Part shown: positions 45,122 to 55,947 of the stretch, piece after piece
Layout: the number at the start of each line of letters is the position of its first letter
Position numbering within the stretch: position 1 is the stretch's first letter
Source: Fonsecaea monophora
Taxonomy: Eukaryota > Ascomycota > Eurotiomycetes > Chaetothyriales > Herpotrichiellaceae
Assembly (NCBI RefSeq): GCF_001642475.1
Contig: NW_019173960.1
Location: forward strand, 124,001-188,000
Direction: 5' to 3'
Length of the DNA: 64,000 nt
Notes under the pieces: generated by a model
What the model was told of the DNA's origin: nothing
What the model saw: the letters and a program-made list of their open reading frames with translations, nothing else
Database searches by the model: none
Made by a program: the position numbers and the translations under genes

Positions 45122-46392
45122 GGGTGGAAATATCCCAAGTACAAACCACAGCTGTTGTGTGTGGCGACATTATTGTCAGATGAGTTCTCTTTCCAGCGTA
45201 CCTGCTTCTTTCACCTAGTCCGGCATTCGCAACTACAAGAACAAACACTGGACAGAAGCATCACACCACAAGCTTGGCCAAATAAGCGGGACAAGCCTGC
45301 CTGCATCTAGATTGCGAACAGTCCGTAATATGGGCGATGTCTGTCTCCTGGATTTGGCTGAGTTGCCGAGAGGGCTTCCCTCGGCTGGGCGCAGACTTCC
45401 GGAGGCTGCATGCTCCCGTTGGACTCAGCCGGGGCATTTCTCGCGCAGCACACCATTGGACCACCGATTCCATATGTCCAGGGTCAGATGTCATGCTCCA
45501 AGGGCGATGATGCAAGGCCGAGAGGGTTTTCTTTTGGCACGCGTGACGCTTTTGCGTGAGAGACCCCGCGGGGTATGGACTTGGGTTCCTTGGTATGGCG
45601 ATTGCCATGAAGAGCTCGCAGGATCTGCGCAGACTCATGGATGGCAAAGCTGGCTTGGAAGACCAGACAGGCTATAGGGATCGCGATTCTCTGGCCATGG
45701 CTCCAACCCGGATGGACTGGGCTTTTCATGGCATTCCTCCGTAACTTGTCGCCGTCCGCAACGGATAAAAGGAAAATGGAGGGGCATCAGCTTCGGATTG
45801 GCGCGGCGACCAAGGAGCACCCATCGCTGGGCCCGGAAACCCAATCGAAACAGCTCCAGCCTTCCCCGTCCGCGCGAGGATTTTCAGTTAATTTCGTCAG
45901 ACGGCGTCTCAAAAGGGACAAGGCACGCATGGGTCTGCGGGAGGGTTTGGGATTTTTGGGCAAAAACTCGTCTACTGGACTCTTGGGGCGTCGATTCGCC
46001 GCTGCGGGGTGAGTTGGATGGCGATTCGAGAGCTCCTTCTCCTCCGCGTCAGGCGATTGAATCGTATGTGCAAGCGAAAGGAGAGAGGGAGAAATGGAGA
46101 GCAACCGTTAGGGTGTACAAGCCAAGTGTGTTGAATTTCAATCGTCATCTTCTTGTTGGGTTTGCTTTGCCTGCACTATTCTATATTAGACCTCCTGATC
46201 TCCCCGCCCTGGATGCGGGTCCTGCTTCTCTACCCTTTGACGTTACGCACTGGTGCAACACGCACGATATAAACACCCACCCACTCCCCGCTCCTCGAGT
46301 CTATCTGAGCTCGACTTTTCCTCTCACGCTTGTTACTCTCCTCTCCTCTCCTATCATTGAACAAGGTCGCCGAGCAGTCCGTATAGAACAAA
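45122..46392 (+). promoter_or_regulatory. Intergenic region and promoter of the acetyl-CoA synthetase gene
   Basis: 1.27 kb without a supported gene. A TATAAA box at 46268-46273 lies 120 nt before the ATG at 46393 and is followed by a strongly pyrimidine-rich tract, a typical strong fungal core promoter. GCGGGG at 46004-46009 fits the SYGGRG pattern of the carbon-catabolite repressor CreA. In Aspergillus the gene is induced by acetate through FacB and repressed by glucose through CreA; whether that holds here is inference. Confidence 0.45.
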
Positions 46393-48595
46393 ATGTCTGA
46401 AGGCGACGTCCAGCCTCCCAAAAAAGGGCCCGTCGTGGTAAGTCGCTCTTGTTATGTTCCTTTTCCCCGAAGTGTCTTCTCAAAAGTGTTTCTCACGCTG
46501 ACCATGGGCACACAGGCGGAAGCCCACGAGGTCGACACCTTCCAGTAAGCTTCAAAGTCCGACTGTTAGCACGGCAGGCAGCTCTGACCTCCTTGCAGTG
46601 TTCCTAAACCCTTTTTCACCAAAGGCCCCGGAAAGGCTCACATTAAGGACCTCGACGAATACTATGCCATGTACAAGGAGTCCATCGAACAGCCGGATAA
46701 GTTCTGGGCAAAGATGGCCCGAGAACTACTGGACTGGGACAAAGACTTCAAGACCGTTCGGTCTGGCTCTTTCGCCAATGGCGACGCCGCGTGGTTTTTA
46801 GAGGGTCGCCTCAATGCCAGCTATAACTGCGTCGACCGCCACGCCTTCAAAAACCCCGACAAGCCTGCTGTGATCTACGAGGCAGACGAACCCGGTGAGG
46901 GTCGTGTCCTCACCTACGGCGAGCTCCTCCGCGAAGTTTCACGAGTAGCCTACACCCTAAAACAGATGGGTGTCAGGAAAGGCGATACCGTTGCCCTCTA
47001 CCTGCCCATGATTCCTGAAGCAGTCATTTCTTTCCTCGCCGTCACCCGCATTGGCGCCGTGCACTCGGTTGTCTTTGCCGGTTTCTCATCCGGCTCGCTA
47101 GCAGACCGAATCAACGACGCCAATTCCAAAGTCGTCATTACCACCGACGAAGGAAAGCGTGGCGGCAAACTGATCGGGACCAAGAAGATTGTTGATGAAG
47201 CACTGAAGAAATGCCCGGGTGTCACTCACGTGCTCGTCTATCAGAGGACAGGTGCGGATGTACCGTGGACAAAAGGCCGAGATTACTGGTGGCATGAAGA
47301 GACTGCAAAATACCCCGCCTATATTGCCCCGGAGTCCATGGCATCGGAGGATCCTCTTTTCCTGCTCTACACATCGGGCTCTACTGGTAAGCCCAAAGGT
47401 GTCATGCACTCGACCGCAGGCTACCTCCTAGGTGCTGCAACAACCGGCAAGTACGTCTTCGATATCCACGACAATGATGTCTTCTTCTGCGGTGGTGATG
47501 TCGGTTGGATCACTGGGCATACCTACGTCGTATATGCGCCGCTCCTCCTTGGTGTCGCGACCGTGGTCTTCGAGGGTACGCCAGCCTACCCCAACTTCTC
47601 CCGATACTGGGACGTGATCGACAAGCACAGCGTCACGCAATTCTATGTCGCCCCCACCGCTCTCCGCCTGTTGAAGAGAGCTGGTGATGAGCATATCCAC
47701 CATCAGCTGCACAAGCTGCGAGTTTTGGGCTCGGTTGGTGAACCAATCGCGGCCGAGGTCTGGAAGTGGTATTTTGAAGCTGTCGGCAAGGAAGAGGCTC
47801 ATATTGTTGACACCTACTGGCAAACCGAGACCGGCTCTCATGTGATCACACCGCTGGCTGGTGTGACGCCGACGAAACCGGGCAGTGCCTCGCTTCCCTT
47901 CTTCGGTATTGAACCTGCGATTATTGACCCAGTCTCTGGTGAGGAAATTGAGGGCAATGATGTGGAGGGGGTGCTGGCATTCAAGCAGCCGTGGCCAAGC
48001 ATGGCGCGAACTGTCTGGGGTGCACATCAAAGATACATGGACACCTATTTGAACGTGTACAAGGGTTATTATGTGAGTTTTCTCCCTGACAGGCTTCAAG
48101 GGACGGATCAACTGACGTTGAGAACAGTTTACTGGTGACGGCGCCGGTCGTGATCACGAAGGTTACTACTGGATTCGGGGTCGTGTCGATGACGTCGTTA
48201 ATGTCTCTGGACATCGTTTGTCCACTGCAGAAATCGAAGCTGCCCTCATCGAACACGAAGGGGTCGCTGAAGCTGCCGTGGTTGGTATCAACGACGAACT
48301 CACGGGCCAAGCTGTCAATGCGTTTGTGTCGCTGAAGGATGGCGTGGATAGCGGTGAACCGATACGCAAGGACCTGATCCTCCAAGTGCGCAAGTCCATT
48401 GGTCCGTTTGCAGCACCAAAGGCCGTCTTCGTCGTCGACGATCTCCCCAAGACTCGCTCCGGCAAGATCATGAGGAGAATTCTAAGAAAGATTTTGAGCG
48501 GAGAGGAGGACAGCCTTGGAGATACGTCGACCCTCAGCGATCCCAGTGTGGTTGATAAGATCATCGAGACGGTCAAGGCGTCAAAGAAGAAGTGA
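46393..48595 (+). CDS. facA: Acetyl-CoA synthetase (AMP-forming)
   Basis: Four exons (46393-46437, 46516-46544, 46599-48072, 48128-48595) give 671 aa, the normal size. It converts acetate, ATP and CoA to acetyl-CoA in the cytosol/nucleus. The N-terminal segment has HVPKPFFTKGPGKAH. The adenylation P-loop is TSGSTGKPKGVMH (~residue 283), and VDTYWQTETGSH is the A5-type motif. The C-terminal domain has WIRGRVDDVVNVSGHRLSTA and ends with KTRSGKIMRRIL, whose Lys (~628) is the site of regulatory acetylation in this family. All four segments join in frame; the first two exons are very short (45 and 29 nt), and a frame left unspliced would lose the start. The FacA name follows Aspergillus. Confidence 0.95.
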
Positions 48596-49035
48596 GGGAT
48601 GAATAAACCAGGTAGGGCGGTGCTGAAATAAATGTGGAAGATATACCCTCGGGGCACTTTTGATTGGATTTCTTCAGTGTATCTCAGCTATTTGGGACGA
48701 AGGGCAGCGGAGAGTATATAGCACTTTTTGTGTAGCATGGAGCTCCAGAAAAATCATTGTCATGACCGTCTTTTCCGTGTTTGCGCGTCTGAACTGCGGC
48801 GCAACTGGTCATCACTATGTGTTAGCTAGTCAGCTAGTTCAACCTTTGCTTCGATGACGCCAATTCCCGTCTCACCATTATTATACAAGTCAAGACTGGG
48901 CCATAAAAACCAATAGCCTGATTAGATTCACGACAGCTGGAATGTCTCCAACAATTTGGACGCCGTCAATTCCAACCAAGTCGTTCTCATCGTGGGATAT
49001 CATCAGTTTCATCAAATATAATCAGAGGGAAACGC
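48596..49035. other. Convergent 3' intergenic region
   Basis: 440 nt between the facA stop and the centrin stop. Nothing beyond likely 3' UTRs was seen. Confidence 0.45.
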
Positions 49036-49804
49036 TCATTGCAGACAAATGGCATAAAAGGCCTCTTTCGCAACGCTTCCTGTCCCGTCATAGTCAAACT
49101 CCTCCACCATTGCCTGTATTTCTTCATCCTCGAGACCCGTCTCACCTAGTTCTCGAGCGACTCTGCGAATATCATCCACTTCAATGTAACCTCGCTGGTC
49201 TGGATCGAATAGTAATAGGGCTCGTTCAACTTCCTCTGTAGGGTCGCGTTCGAATATCTTTTGCGCCGCTATGCGCTGAAACGCGTTTTGTGGTAAAAGA
49301 AGCTGGCTAGAGTGATATGTCTGTTGTCCTTTGACGGGAGGCCCTCTCTTAAACTGTGGCTTCGGCACTCCTTGCGATTGCATGATCTGCGCGACTTCTG
49401 GCTTGGGCATAGAAAACCCTAAAGATCTCATCGCGACACGCACTTCATGGTAGTCTAGGTGCCGGTCCCGATCGAGGTCGAATAATGAGAACTGCAGAGT
49501 TAGTAACGTACTGTAGATGCAGGGTGAGTTCGGCGCATACGGCTTCATTTATTTCATCTCTTTGTTCCTCGCTTAATTCGCTAAGAGCGTTCGATTCTTT
49601 CTCCATACTCTGCCTCCCACCCAACGCGCCATGCTGGGGCGCGATAGACTGTCCGAACTGGTATTGTTGCTCAGGCCGTCGCCCAAATGTAGACTGCGGA
49701 TACTGCTGGGAGGGAACAGTGGTTCCGGCCTTTTGCGCCGTGCGATCGGGGAGCTTACTCGAGGATGCATAGAGATTTCGACCTGGAAAAGAGGGATTCG
49801 ACAT
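49036..49804 (-). CDS. cdc31: Centrin/Cdc31-like EF-hand protein
   Basis: Two exons (49804-49541 and 49491-49036) give 239 aa. A ~75-residue Gln/Pro-rich N-terminal extension precedes a short conserved linker (LSEEQRDEINEAFSLFD). EF-hand 1 has a canonical loop (DLDRDRHLDYHE). EF-hand 2 is replaced or interrupted by a basic Pro/Gln-rich insertion (KPQFKRGPPVKGQQ). EF-hand 3 (DPDQRGYIEVDD) and EF-hand 4 (DYDGTGSVAKEA) are partly degenerate at position 12. Centrins act at the spindle pole body and in mRNA export and nucleotide-excision repair complexes. The 49-nt intron has a TTACTAAC branch site. The start at 49804 is the simplest; the frame is open further upstream to 50038, so a longer form is possible. 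The divergent neighbour starts only 357 nt away. Confidence 0.8.
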
Positions 49805-50161
49805 TGACCTGCTCGTAGTGGGCGCAGCTGCGCCTTCCGTCACCTGGACTGCCTTTGACGCGACATGAAAGGTGAAATTGTTTAAGCAGAAATTAATCAG
49901 CAGAGAGTGAAGCAGATAGTATTTCGGAGGAACGTGATGCGGTAAATTGTTATCGACTTGACGCGACCGAGCCATAGGACGCGACTGGCGCATTCCCTCC
50001 ATACGGGTCACATTGCCCGCTAACCACTCAAGCCACAAACATAATCCTACTGAGTTTGGTATCTTCTCTTCATTCCACCACCGCTGTCATCTTTGCGAAT
50101 GAGGCCATAGCCGTGCTCACTCTCAAGTATTGGGCCCGGCCACCATGGTCTTGATACTAAT
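49805..50161. promoter_or_regulatory. Compact divergent promoter, cdc31 / Y-family polymerase
   Basis: 357 nt between the two start codons. An out-of-frame ATG in strong context (CACCATGG, ATG at 50145) lies just before the polymerase start; see the upstream ORF entry. Confidence 0.45.
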
Positions 50162-50297
50162 ATGCACAGACCTCATGGCCTGCAGCGAGTCATTATCCAT
50201 TTCGACTACGACTGTTTCTACGCCTCAGTTGTCGAAAATGAGAACCCAGCCCTCAAATCGGTGCCGCTGGCCATACAACAAAAGCAAATTGTTGTAA
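50145..50297 (+). other. Overlapping upstream ORF at the polymerase start
   Basis: An ATG at 50145 in CACCATGG context opens a 50-codon frame that ends at TAA 50295-50297. It overlaps the polymerase start at 50162 in another frame. If the mRNA includes it, it would reduce translation of the polymerase. Confidence 0.45.
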
Positions 50298-51991
50298 CCT
50301 GTAACTACGAAGCACGACGAAGGGGTCTGCGGAAACTTCAGCTTATCACTGAGGCCAAAAAAGTGTGCCCGGAGGTAGTGATTGTCCTAGGTGAGGACTT
50401 GACTCGTTTTCGTGATGCGTCCAAGGATCTGTACACTTTCCTCCAGCAGTCCATCTGGAGTGGGAGGGCAGAGCGACTTGGTTTTGATGAAGTCTGGTAC
50501 GCTCGAGTCATCCAATTGTCAGCATCCTGCTGACGGCTCTACAGGCTCGATTGCACGGATATGGTAGACTACAACCTGGGTTTGCTCAATCCTAATGATC
50601 TTACTCACTCCTTCTTCTGCACGAACAGAGACGACCCTACGATTGGCTTCGCATACGACGCATCGAGTGTGTATGGTCCTACCTTTCCGTCGAGTCCGTC
50701 GCCCTCTATCCACGTCTCTCAAGAATACGAAGAGTTGCAAATGCGCCTCGTACTTGGCAGCCATCTCGCAAGACATCTTCGGCACGAATTGGAATCCCAG
50801 AAAGGATACACATCCACGGTGGGAGTGGCTATGAACAAGCTATTGGCGAAGTTGGCTGGAAATGTGAACAAACCCAAAAACCAAACAACAATTTTGCCAC
50901 CATGTGAACGAGTTGGCGGTGCTGAGAGCACTGTTACCCAGTTTCTTGATGACCATGACATAGGAAAGATCCCCGGCATTGGATTCAAGCTGGCCCAGAA
51001 GATCCGTGCCCATATACTTGGGCGAGATGCGGCTTTTTCTGCAGGTCTAGTGTACGGTGGCACGAAAGAGTCAGTGACTGTTGCTGATGTCCGCACTTAT
51101 CCTGGTATGGGATCTAAGCTGCTCGAGGATATTTTGGCTGGCCCAGGCTCAACAAAAGGTATTGGAGGAAAGATCTGGGACTTGATTCATGGGGTTGATG
51201 ACTCGGAGGTCGCGAAAGTGAAGCGCATTCCTTCACAGATAAGCCAGGAGGATTCGTACATGAAGTACCTACACTCCTTCGAAGAAGTCAAAAAGCAGCT
51301 CCAAATTTTGGGTGAGAGATTGATTCGGCGCATGCATATTGATCTATTAGAGGACACCGACGAGGTTGGAGGCGATATCGAAATCCCGCAACGTCGCTGG
51401 GTTGCACATCCCCGGACTCTGCGACTGTCTACAAGACCTCGTCCAGCACTAGGTCCAGATGGAGCACGAGCTCGCATTTTTCAGCGCACTTCTCGATCGG
51501 GGCCTATGCCGAACTTTGTCTTCAGCCTGAATGAGACCCCGTCTGCGCTGGCCCACCGTTTGGTCGAAGAAGCACTGATTCCAATGTTTCGAAAACTACA
51601 TCACGAACAGGCCGGCTGGAATCTCAGCTTAATCAATGTTGCTGCCACGAACATGGCAGAGACAGCAGCTGAGACAAAAGAAAGTCAGGGGCGGGATATT
51701 GGAAGGATGTTCCGGCGACAGGATGAGGTGCTCAAGGATTTCAAAGTGACCGTCCACCCACAGGAAGCGGAGCACAATGGGTTGTCCATCCCGATGTCTC
51801 CAGCTGCTGAGTCCTCCGACGCAATAATGGCAAACTTCGAAATTGACATGTCGGCAGAGGATGCCTGGGAATCGGAAGATAGCGAGAGCCAGCCATTGGA
51901 GCGGTGCGAGGTCTGTGAAAACATCATTCCGGCATTCGCATTGGCTGCGCACCGGAGGTACCACGATTTAGTCGTAAGCCATGATGAATAG
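50162..51991 (+). CDS. Y-family DNA polymerase, Pol iota-like
   Basis: Two exons (50162-50496 and 50545-51991) give 593 aa. The catalytic N terminus has VIIHFDYDCFYASV, where the first Asp of the metal site lies in the FDYD motif. The stretch VIVLGEDLTRFRDASKDLY and RLGFDEVWLD (second acidic motif, rebuilt across the 48-nt intron) resemble Pol iota more than Pol eta or kappa. A helix-hairpin-helix-like thumb (IPGIGFKLAQKI) and the little-finger domain follow. The C terminus has a Cys2His2 module (CEVCENIIPAFALAAHRRYH) of the ubiquitin-binding zinc-finger (UBZ) type, expected to recruit the enzyme to ubiquitinated PCNA. It should act in translesion synthesis in the nucleus. Assignment to Pol iota rather than Pol eta is by motif resemblance only. 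Confidence 0.85.
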
Positions 51992-53320
51992 ACGCGAGGT
52001 CCACCAGAATCCAGCTGGACCAAAAGCCCAGATTTCTCGTACAGAGTAGTTCTGATTGCGAGAGAAGGCTGTTCAATCACGGGTGGATCAGTGGCTCAGC
52101 TGTCCTGGACACACAAAAGTCTTCGTACATAGCTGGAAGAGCAAGGCGACGCCGAAATGGTGCCCAATTCACCCATCACTGCCCTCGGAAGCGGAGTCAC
52201 TATTATCCGTGGCCAGACTTTTGTCGGCATCGTGGGGCCAGGGTACTTGACAACCTTAGCAGATCTCACGCCTCTCTGGTGCGTGAGAGTGCTGACTACT
52301 CCAATTCTGGACTCCTCGTTGGGTGCTCGTCGTCTATTTTCAACCCAAACTTTCTCTCGCCTATTTCTGAAAACTCATCAACCCCGTCACCCAATGCATC
52401 TGGCCCTCTGCCCCTTGGGCTGCCCCCATTTCCCCCGATAGTATCATTTCAACCGCCAATTCTGGCCTTGCTGGCCTCTTCCCCATCACCCCTCCTTCAG
52501 GCAGTTCGATGCCGAAAATAGAGTCGAGCGCCTACGGATATGCGATCAAGGCCACGTTTTGCCCAATCTTCTCTAGCATTATCCCAGGACTGTTCCTGCA
52601 TCTCGTGCTCTGGGCCAAGATGAAGCCGCCCAACTTCGTAAGCTAATGCGCACACCCTGTCCACCAGCTGTATCGTTCTCCAGCTCTTCCTCCGGCCCAA
52701 CAATCAAGCCACAGCTGTTACTCCATTCTCTCCAAGACACTCCTAACCGCCGACACCTGGTCAACGGATCCTGGAAAAGCACCAGGTCCGCCTGATGCCT
52801 GAAAGAGCAGGACAAGATCCCAAATACTCCAGGATTCGCCTGCACTGGTTTGCCTAGCTGAGGCAATGGCGGCAAATTTGGGAACATCTTTTTTCGCCGG
52901 CTACTTGCCAGGATGACGCGGTGGGTACTCAGCACCGTTTGTCCCTTCCTACACCTGCAGCCATATCAGCTGCTCACGCCCGAAGACCTGCGTTCCATCT
53001 CCCCTTCTTACACGGTGCTGCCAATGTTGGTTTTATAGGTGTCGTGATGCTTATGTGAGGCCCATGGGCATTTTCCTGGATGCGAGTTTTTGCATTAAGT
53101 TGGTGTGGCCCAGTGACCAAGATACTGACGAGAAGGCTCCAACGATCTGGAGTTGAGCTCACCCCTTACGTGCTTACTCGCGTGCACGACCCCCGACCAT
53201 CCTAAATCCCAACCCAAAACCCTCTCGCTAGATCCCTCTTATCCACTTGGTCCTACCATAAGAACTACGGGGATATATGAGGGAGTTCAGCTGGAGTTGA
53301 AAGGCGAACTTCTCGATTTC
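51992..53320. other. Gene-poor region before an uncharacterised gene
   Basis: 1.33 kb. Short open frames on both strands (for example 52579-52935 minus) have no recognised domain. It may contain the promoter and perhaps undetected 5' exons of the gene that follows, whose frame stays open upstream to 53153. Confidence 0.35.
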
Positions 53321-54364
53321 ATGAGCGGGTCTTCGGCGTTGTCAGAGGCTTCTGCAGCAAGCAAAATGCTTGCCATATCTATGGCTCAGCCTATACCACA
53401 TATCCTATCTCACCTCGACCCGGTTCTCCCATTATCCATGTTTCCGACAGAAAATGTCCGACCTCTACATCCTCCCTCACCGGGGAAAAAACCAAAACTA
53501 TCACTAAGGACTTCAGATCTCGCTCCGACCTTTCATGGATCGACCAGTTGTCAGACCGGAAGCAATACTGGTGCTACCACGACCCCAACGACATTAAACA
53601 CATTCAATAATACATTTGATCTTGCCTACAGACCTTCACCAGTGACAACGCTTCCATCACCGGGGACGCATTCGCAACCAAGAGGAAGTGCACATTCGAG
53701 CTCTCCGGTTGTAAAGCTCTCAGAGCATCCTTACATCCTAAATTTGCCTTTTGGCGTCCATTCGATATTGAAAAATAGTCCGCTTCCGCGAGAAATTCGC
53801 CGACCGTCTGTCAGCGCAAGTCCTCGCTTGGCTGGTCGACGAGTGTTTTTTCCAGCGATCAAGAGGGTCGCATTCCGTGCCGAATTGGAGGAAGAAATTT
53901 TCACAAAGACCTACACCATGCGCCACGCAGACCTGAGTTCGTCCGATGAGGAATCTCAACCTTCCGAGAATGAAGAGCAAAGTGGAACCTCCACCGATGA
54001 GGACGGTGGCGGCGAGGTAGGCCGCCAAATCCGTGTGGATGAAGTTTCGCCGCGCAAGAAGAGGAAGCGGAAGTCTGTTGCCGTGTCTCCATCCCCTTCA
54101 TCTGAACTGGACCGAGGCAGACAAGAAATACCGCAATGCGCAACTGCGAGTTCGAAACGGAAGCGACGGAGATGGGAATGGACTATAGACTCGTCAATAT
54201 CTGGTCTAGCTCGATCGGGGGAATTGTCTGAAGAAGTCAGAAAAGATCAGAGCCTTCCATTGGAAGAGCCGAGAAGATCTCTAGATGCAGATGCGGTGCA
54301 GGATGTGAAGCGGTCTGAGGAGAATGGAGAGATCAGACAGGTACAGGATTGTCTAAGCGGCTGA
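53321..54364 (+). CDS. Uncharacterised Ser/Pro-rich protein with an RVxF-like motif
   Basis: Single exon, 347 aa from the ATG at 53321. The frame continues upstream to 53153 without an ATG, so a 5' exon may be missing. Most of the protein looks disordered (Ser, Pro, Thr, acidic and Lys/Arg runs). A conserved-looking central block reads HPYILNLPFGVHSILKNSPL, then RRVFFPAIKRVAFRAELEEE. KRVAF fits the RVxF docking motif of protein phosphatase 1. Basic patches (RKKRKRKS, SKRKRRRWEW) suggest nuclear localisation. I do not recognise a characterised homologue; PP1 binding is inference from a short motif. Confidence 0.65.
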   Translation: MSGSSALSEASAASKMLAISMAQPIPHILSHLDPVLPLSMFPTENVRPLHPPSPGKKPKLSLRTSDLAPTFHGSTSCQTGSNTGATTTPTTLNTFNNTFDLAYRPSPVTTLPSPGTHSQPRGSAHSSSPVVKLSEHPYILNLPFGVHSILKNSPLPREIRRPSVSASPRLAGRRVFFPAIKRVAFRAELEEEIFTKTYTMRHADLSSSDEESQPSENEEQSGTSTDEDGGGEVGRQIRVDEVSPRKKRKRKSVAVSPSPSSELDRGRQEIPQCATASSKRKRRRWEWTIDSSISGLARSGELSEEVRKDQSLPLEEPRRSLDADAVQDVKRSEENGEIRQVQDCLSG

Positions 54365-54648
54365 AGATGCATATTACCAAAGAATTCTATGTACGAAATA
54401 ACGATATGGTATTCCAAGCATAAAATGTATGAGTCCTGAGATATGTAATTGTGAGGGAGGGTAAAGTGAACCCGCCACGTGTTTTGGCCCTGCAGAAATG
54501 GTTGTGCGGGCGGACGAGACACTTCAACCATTTGATCTGTAGGAATTTCGAAAATTCTCAGCTTTATCATCACCATCCTTCTCGGGTTCCAATCCTTGCG
54601 GACGAACTGGTTTAACCTTTATTTCCACCGCCACAGCCTCCGCCTACA

Positions 54649-55947
54649 ATGGACCGATCATTGAAATGTTTCACCAACTGTCTGCTTTGCATCTCGGGAG
54701 AATTGGTGGCTCAAGATCTGTACTTTAGCACTGAGCAAGGCACTATCACGCCTAACTACTACTTTCGGCAAGAAGGCGTCGAGAGAATAGATCTCGGTGG
54801 CAAAATCATTGCGCCCGGGTTTCTAGATCTGCAGACCAACGGGATGAAGGGTGTACATTTTACGCAACTGGCCCTGGGTGATGGTCCCGAGACCGACGAA
54901 GGCAAGTTGGAAGCCGTCAGCAAAATGGAAATTCGCCATGGGGTGACGGGCTGGTGGGCAACAGTTCCTACGGTAGACAAGGACCGGTGGAAGCAGGTAG
55001 GCTGATCTCGCTTCGTCTGCTCTCTGTCTGGTCTGTTTGCGATCGAGATAATATTTCAACCAGTCTGTTTTCACCGGCGTGCTGAACTCTGCCTTCAGAT
55101 AGTACCTCTGTTGAAACCACAAACATTTGACTCGGGCGCCAACTTGCTAGGCGCACACGTCGAGGGACCGTATCTCAACGCCTCGAAGAAAGGAGCGCAT
55201 AACGCTGTCTACCTCCAAGAACCTACGCAGATATCTCCGTCTGACTTATATGGCGAGGGCAATCTCAGGCACGCAATCAAGCTGATCACACTGGCACCAG
55301 AGCTGCCTGGGTCAACCGCGCTCGTGGGCCATCTGCAGGAAGAATACCCTCACATTGTCATCTCTTTGGGACATTCAGCGGCCACTTATGAAGAGGGGTT
55401 CGCTGCTCTGCAACTGGGTGCTCGAGCATTGACACATGTCTTTAATGCAATGCTGCCTCTCCATCATCGCAATCCTGGGCTTGCTGGACTGATGGGAACC
55501 GGTAAATGCTACTACTCGATCATTCCAGACGGAATACACCTGCACCCTTCAGTGGTAACCCTTTGTCTGCGGACGGATCCGAGAAAATGCATCTTTATCA
55601 CCGACAGCATTGAACTTGCTGGCCTACCCGACGGCGTACACGACGGGCACGGACAGATCGCACAGCACCAGCTCAAGCAAGGCAACAAAGTGACCATTGA
55701 AGGCACAGATACATTGATTGGCAGTTGCTGTACACTGGACGAGTGCGTGCGCAATGTAGTGGCATACACCGGGTGCAATCTTGCCGAAGCTGTGCAGTGT
55801 GTTACAGAAAACGTGGCGGATATGATGGGTGAAAGCAAGAGAGGGAGGCTCGAGCCTGGTCGACGCGCCGACTTTGCAGTTCTAGACCAGGAGGGACATG
55901 TGTTGGAGACATGGATCGGCGGGAGCAAGGTATGGTCGAGCTCGTGA
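54649..55947 (+). CDS. dac1: N-acetylglucosamine-6-phosphate deacetylase
   Basis: Two exons (54649-54996 and 55099-55947) give 398 aa, the usual size. The amidohydrolase-fold motifs are present: PGFLDLQTNGMKGVHF, the metal ligand Glu in GAHVEGPYLN, His in ISLGHSAATYEEG, His in ALTHVFNAMLPLHHRNPG, the substrate loop DGIHLHP, and the catalytic Asp in ITDSIELAGLPDG. The enzyme removes the acetyl group from GlcNAc-6-phosphate, feeding glucosamine-6-phosphate into catabolism. In other fungi it is often clustered with GlcN-6-P deaminase and a hexokinase, but neither neighbour here is related. The 102-nt intron is GT-AG and phase 0. Confidence 0.9.

Noticed and set aside
50545..51991. Polymerase gene disrupted near its 5' end
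   Set aside because: The apparent break is a normal 48-nt GT-AG intron with a CTGAC branch site; the joined frame restores the expected acidic motif.
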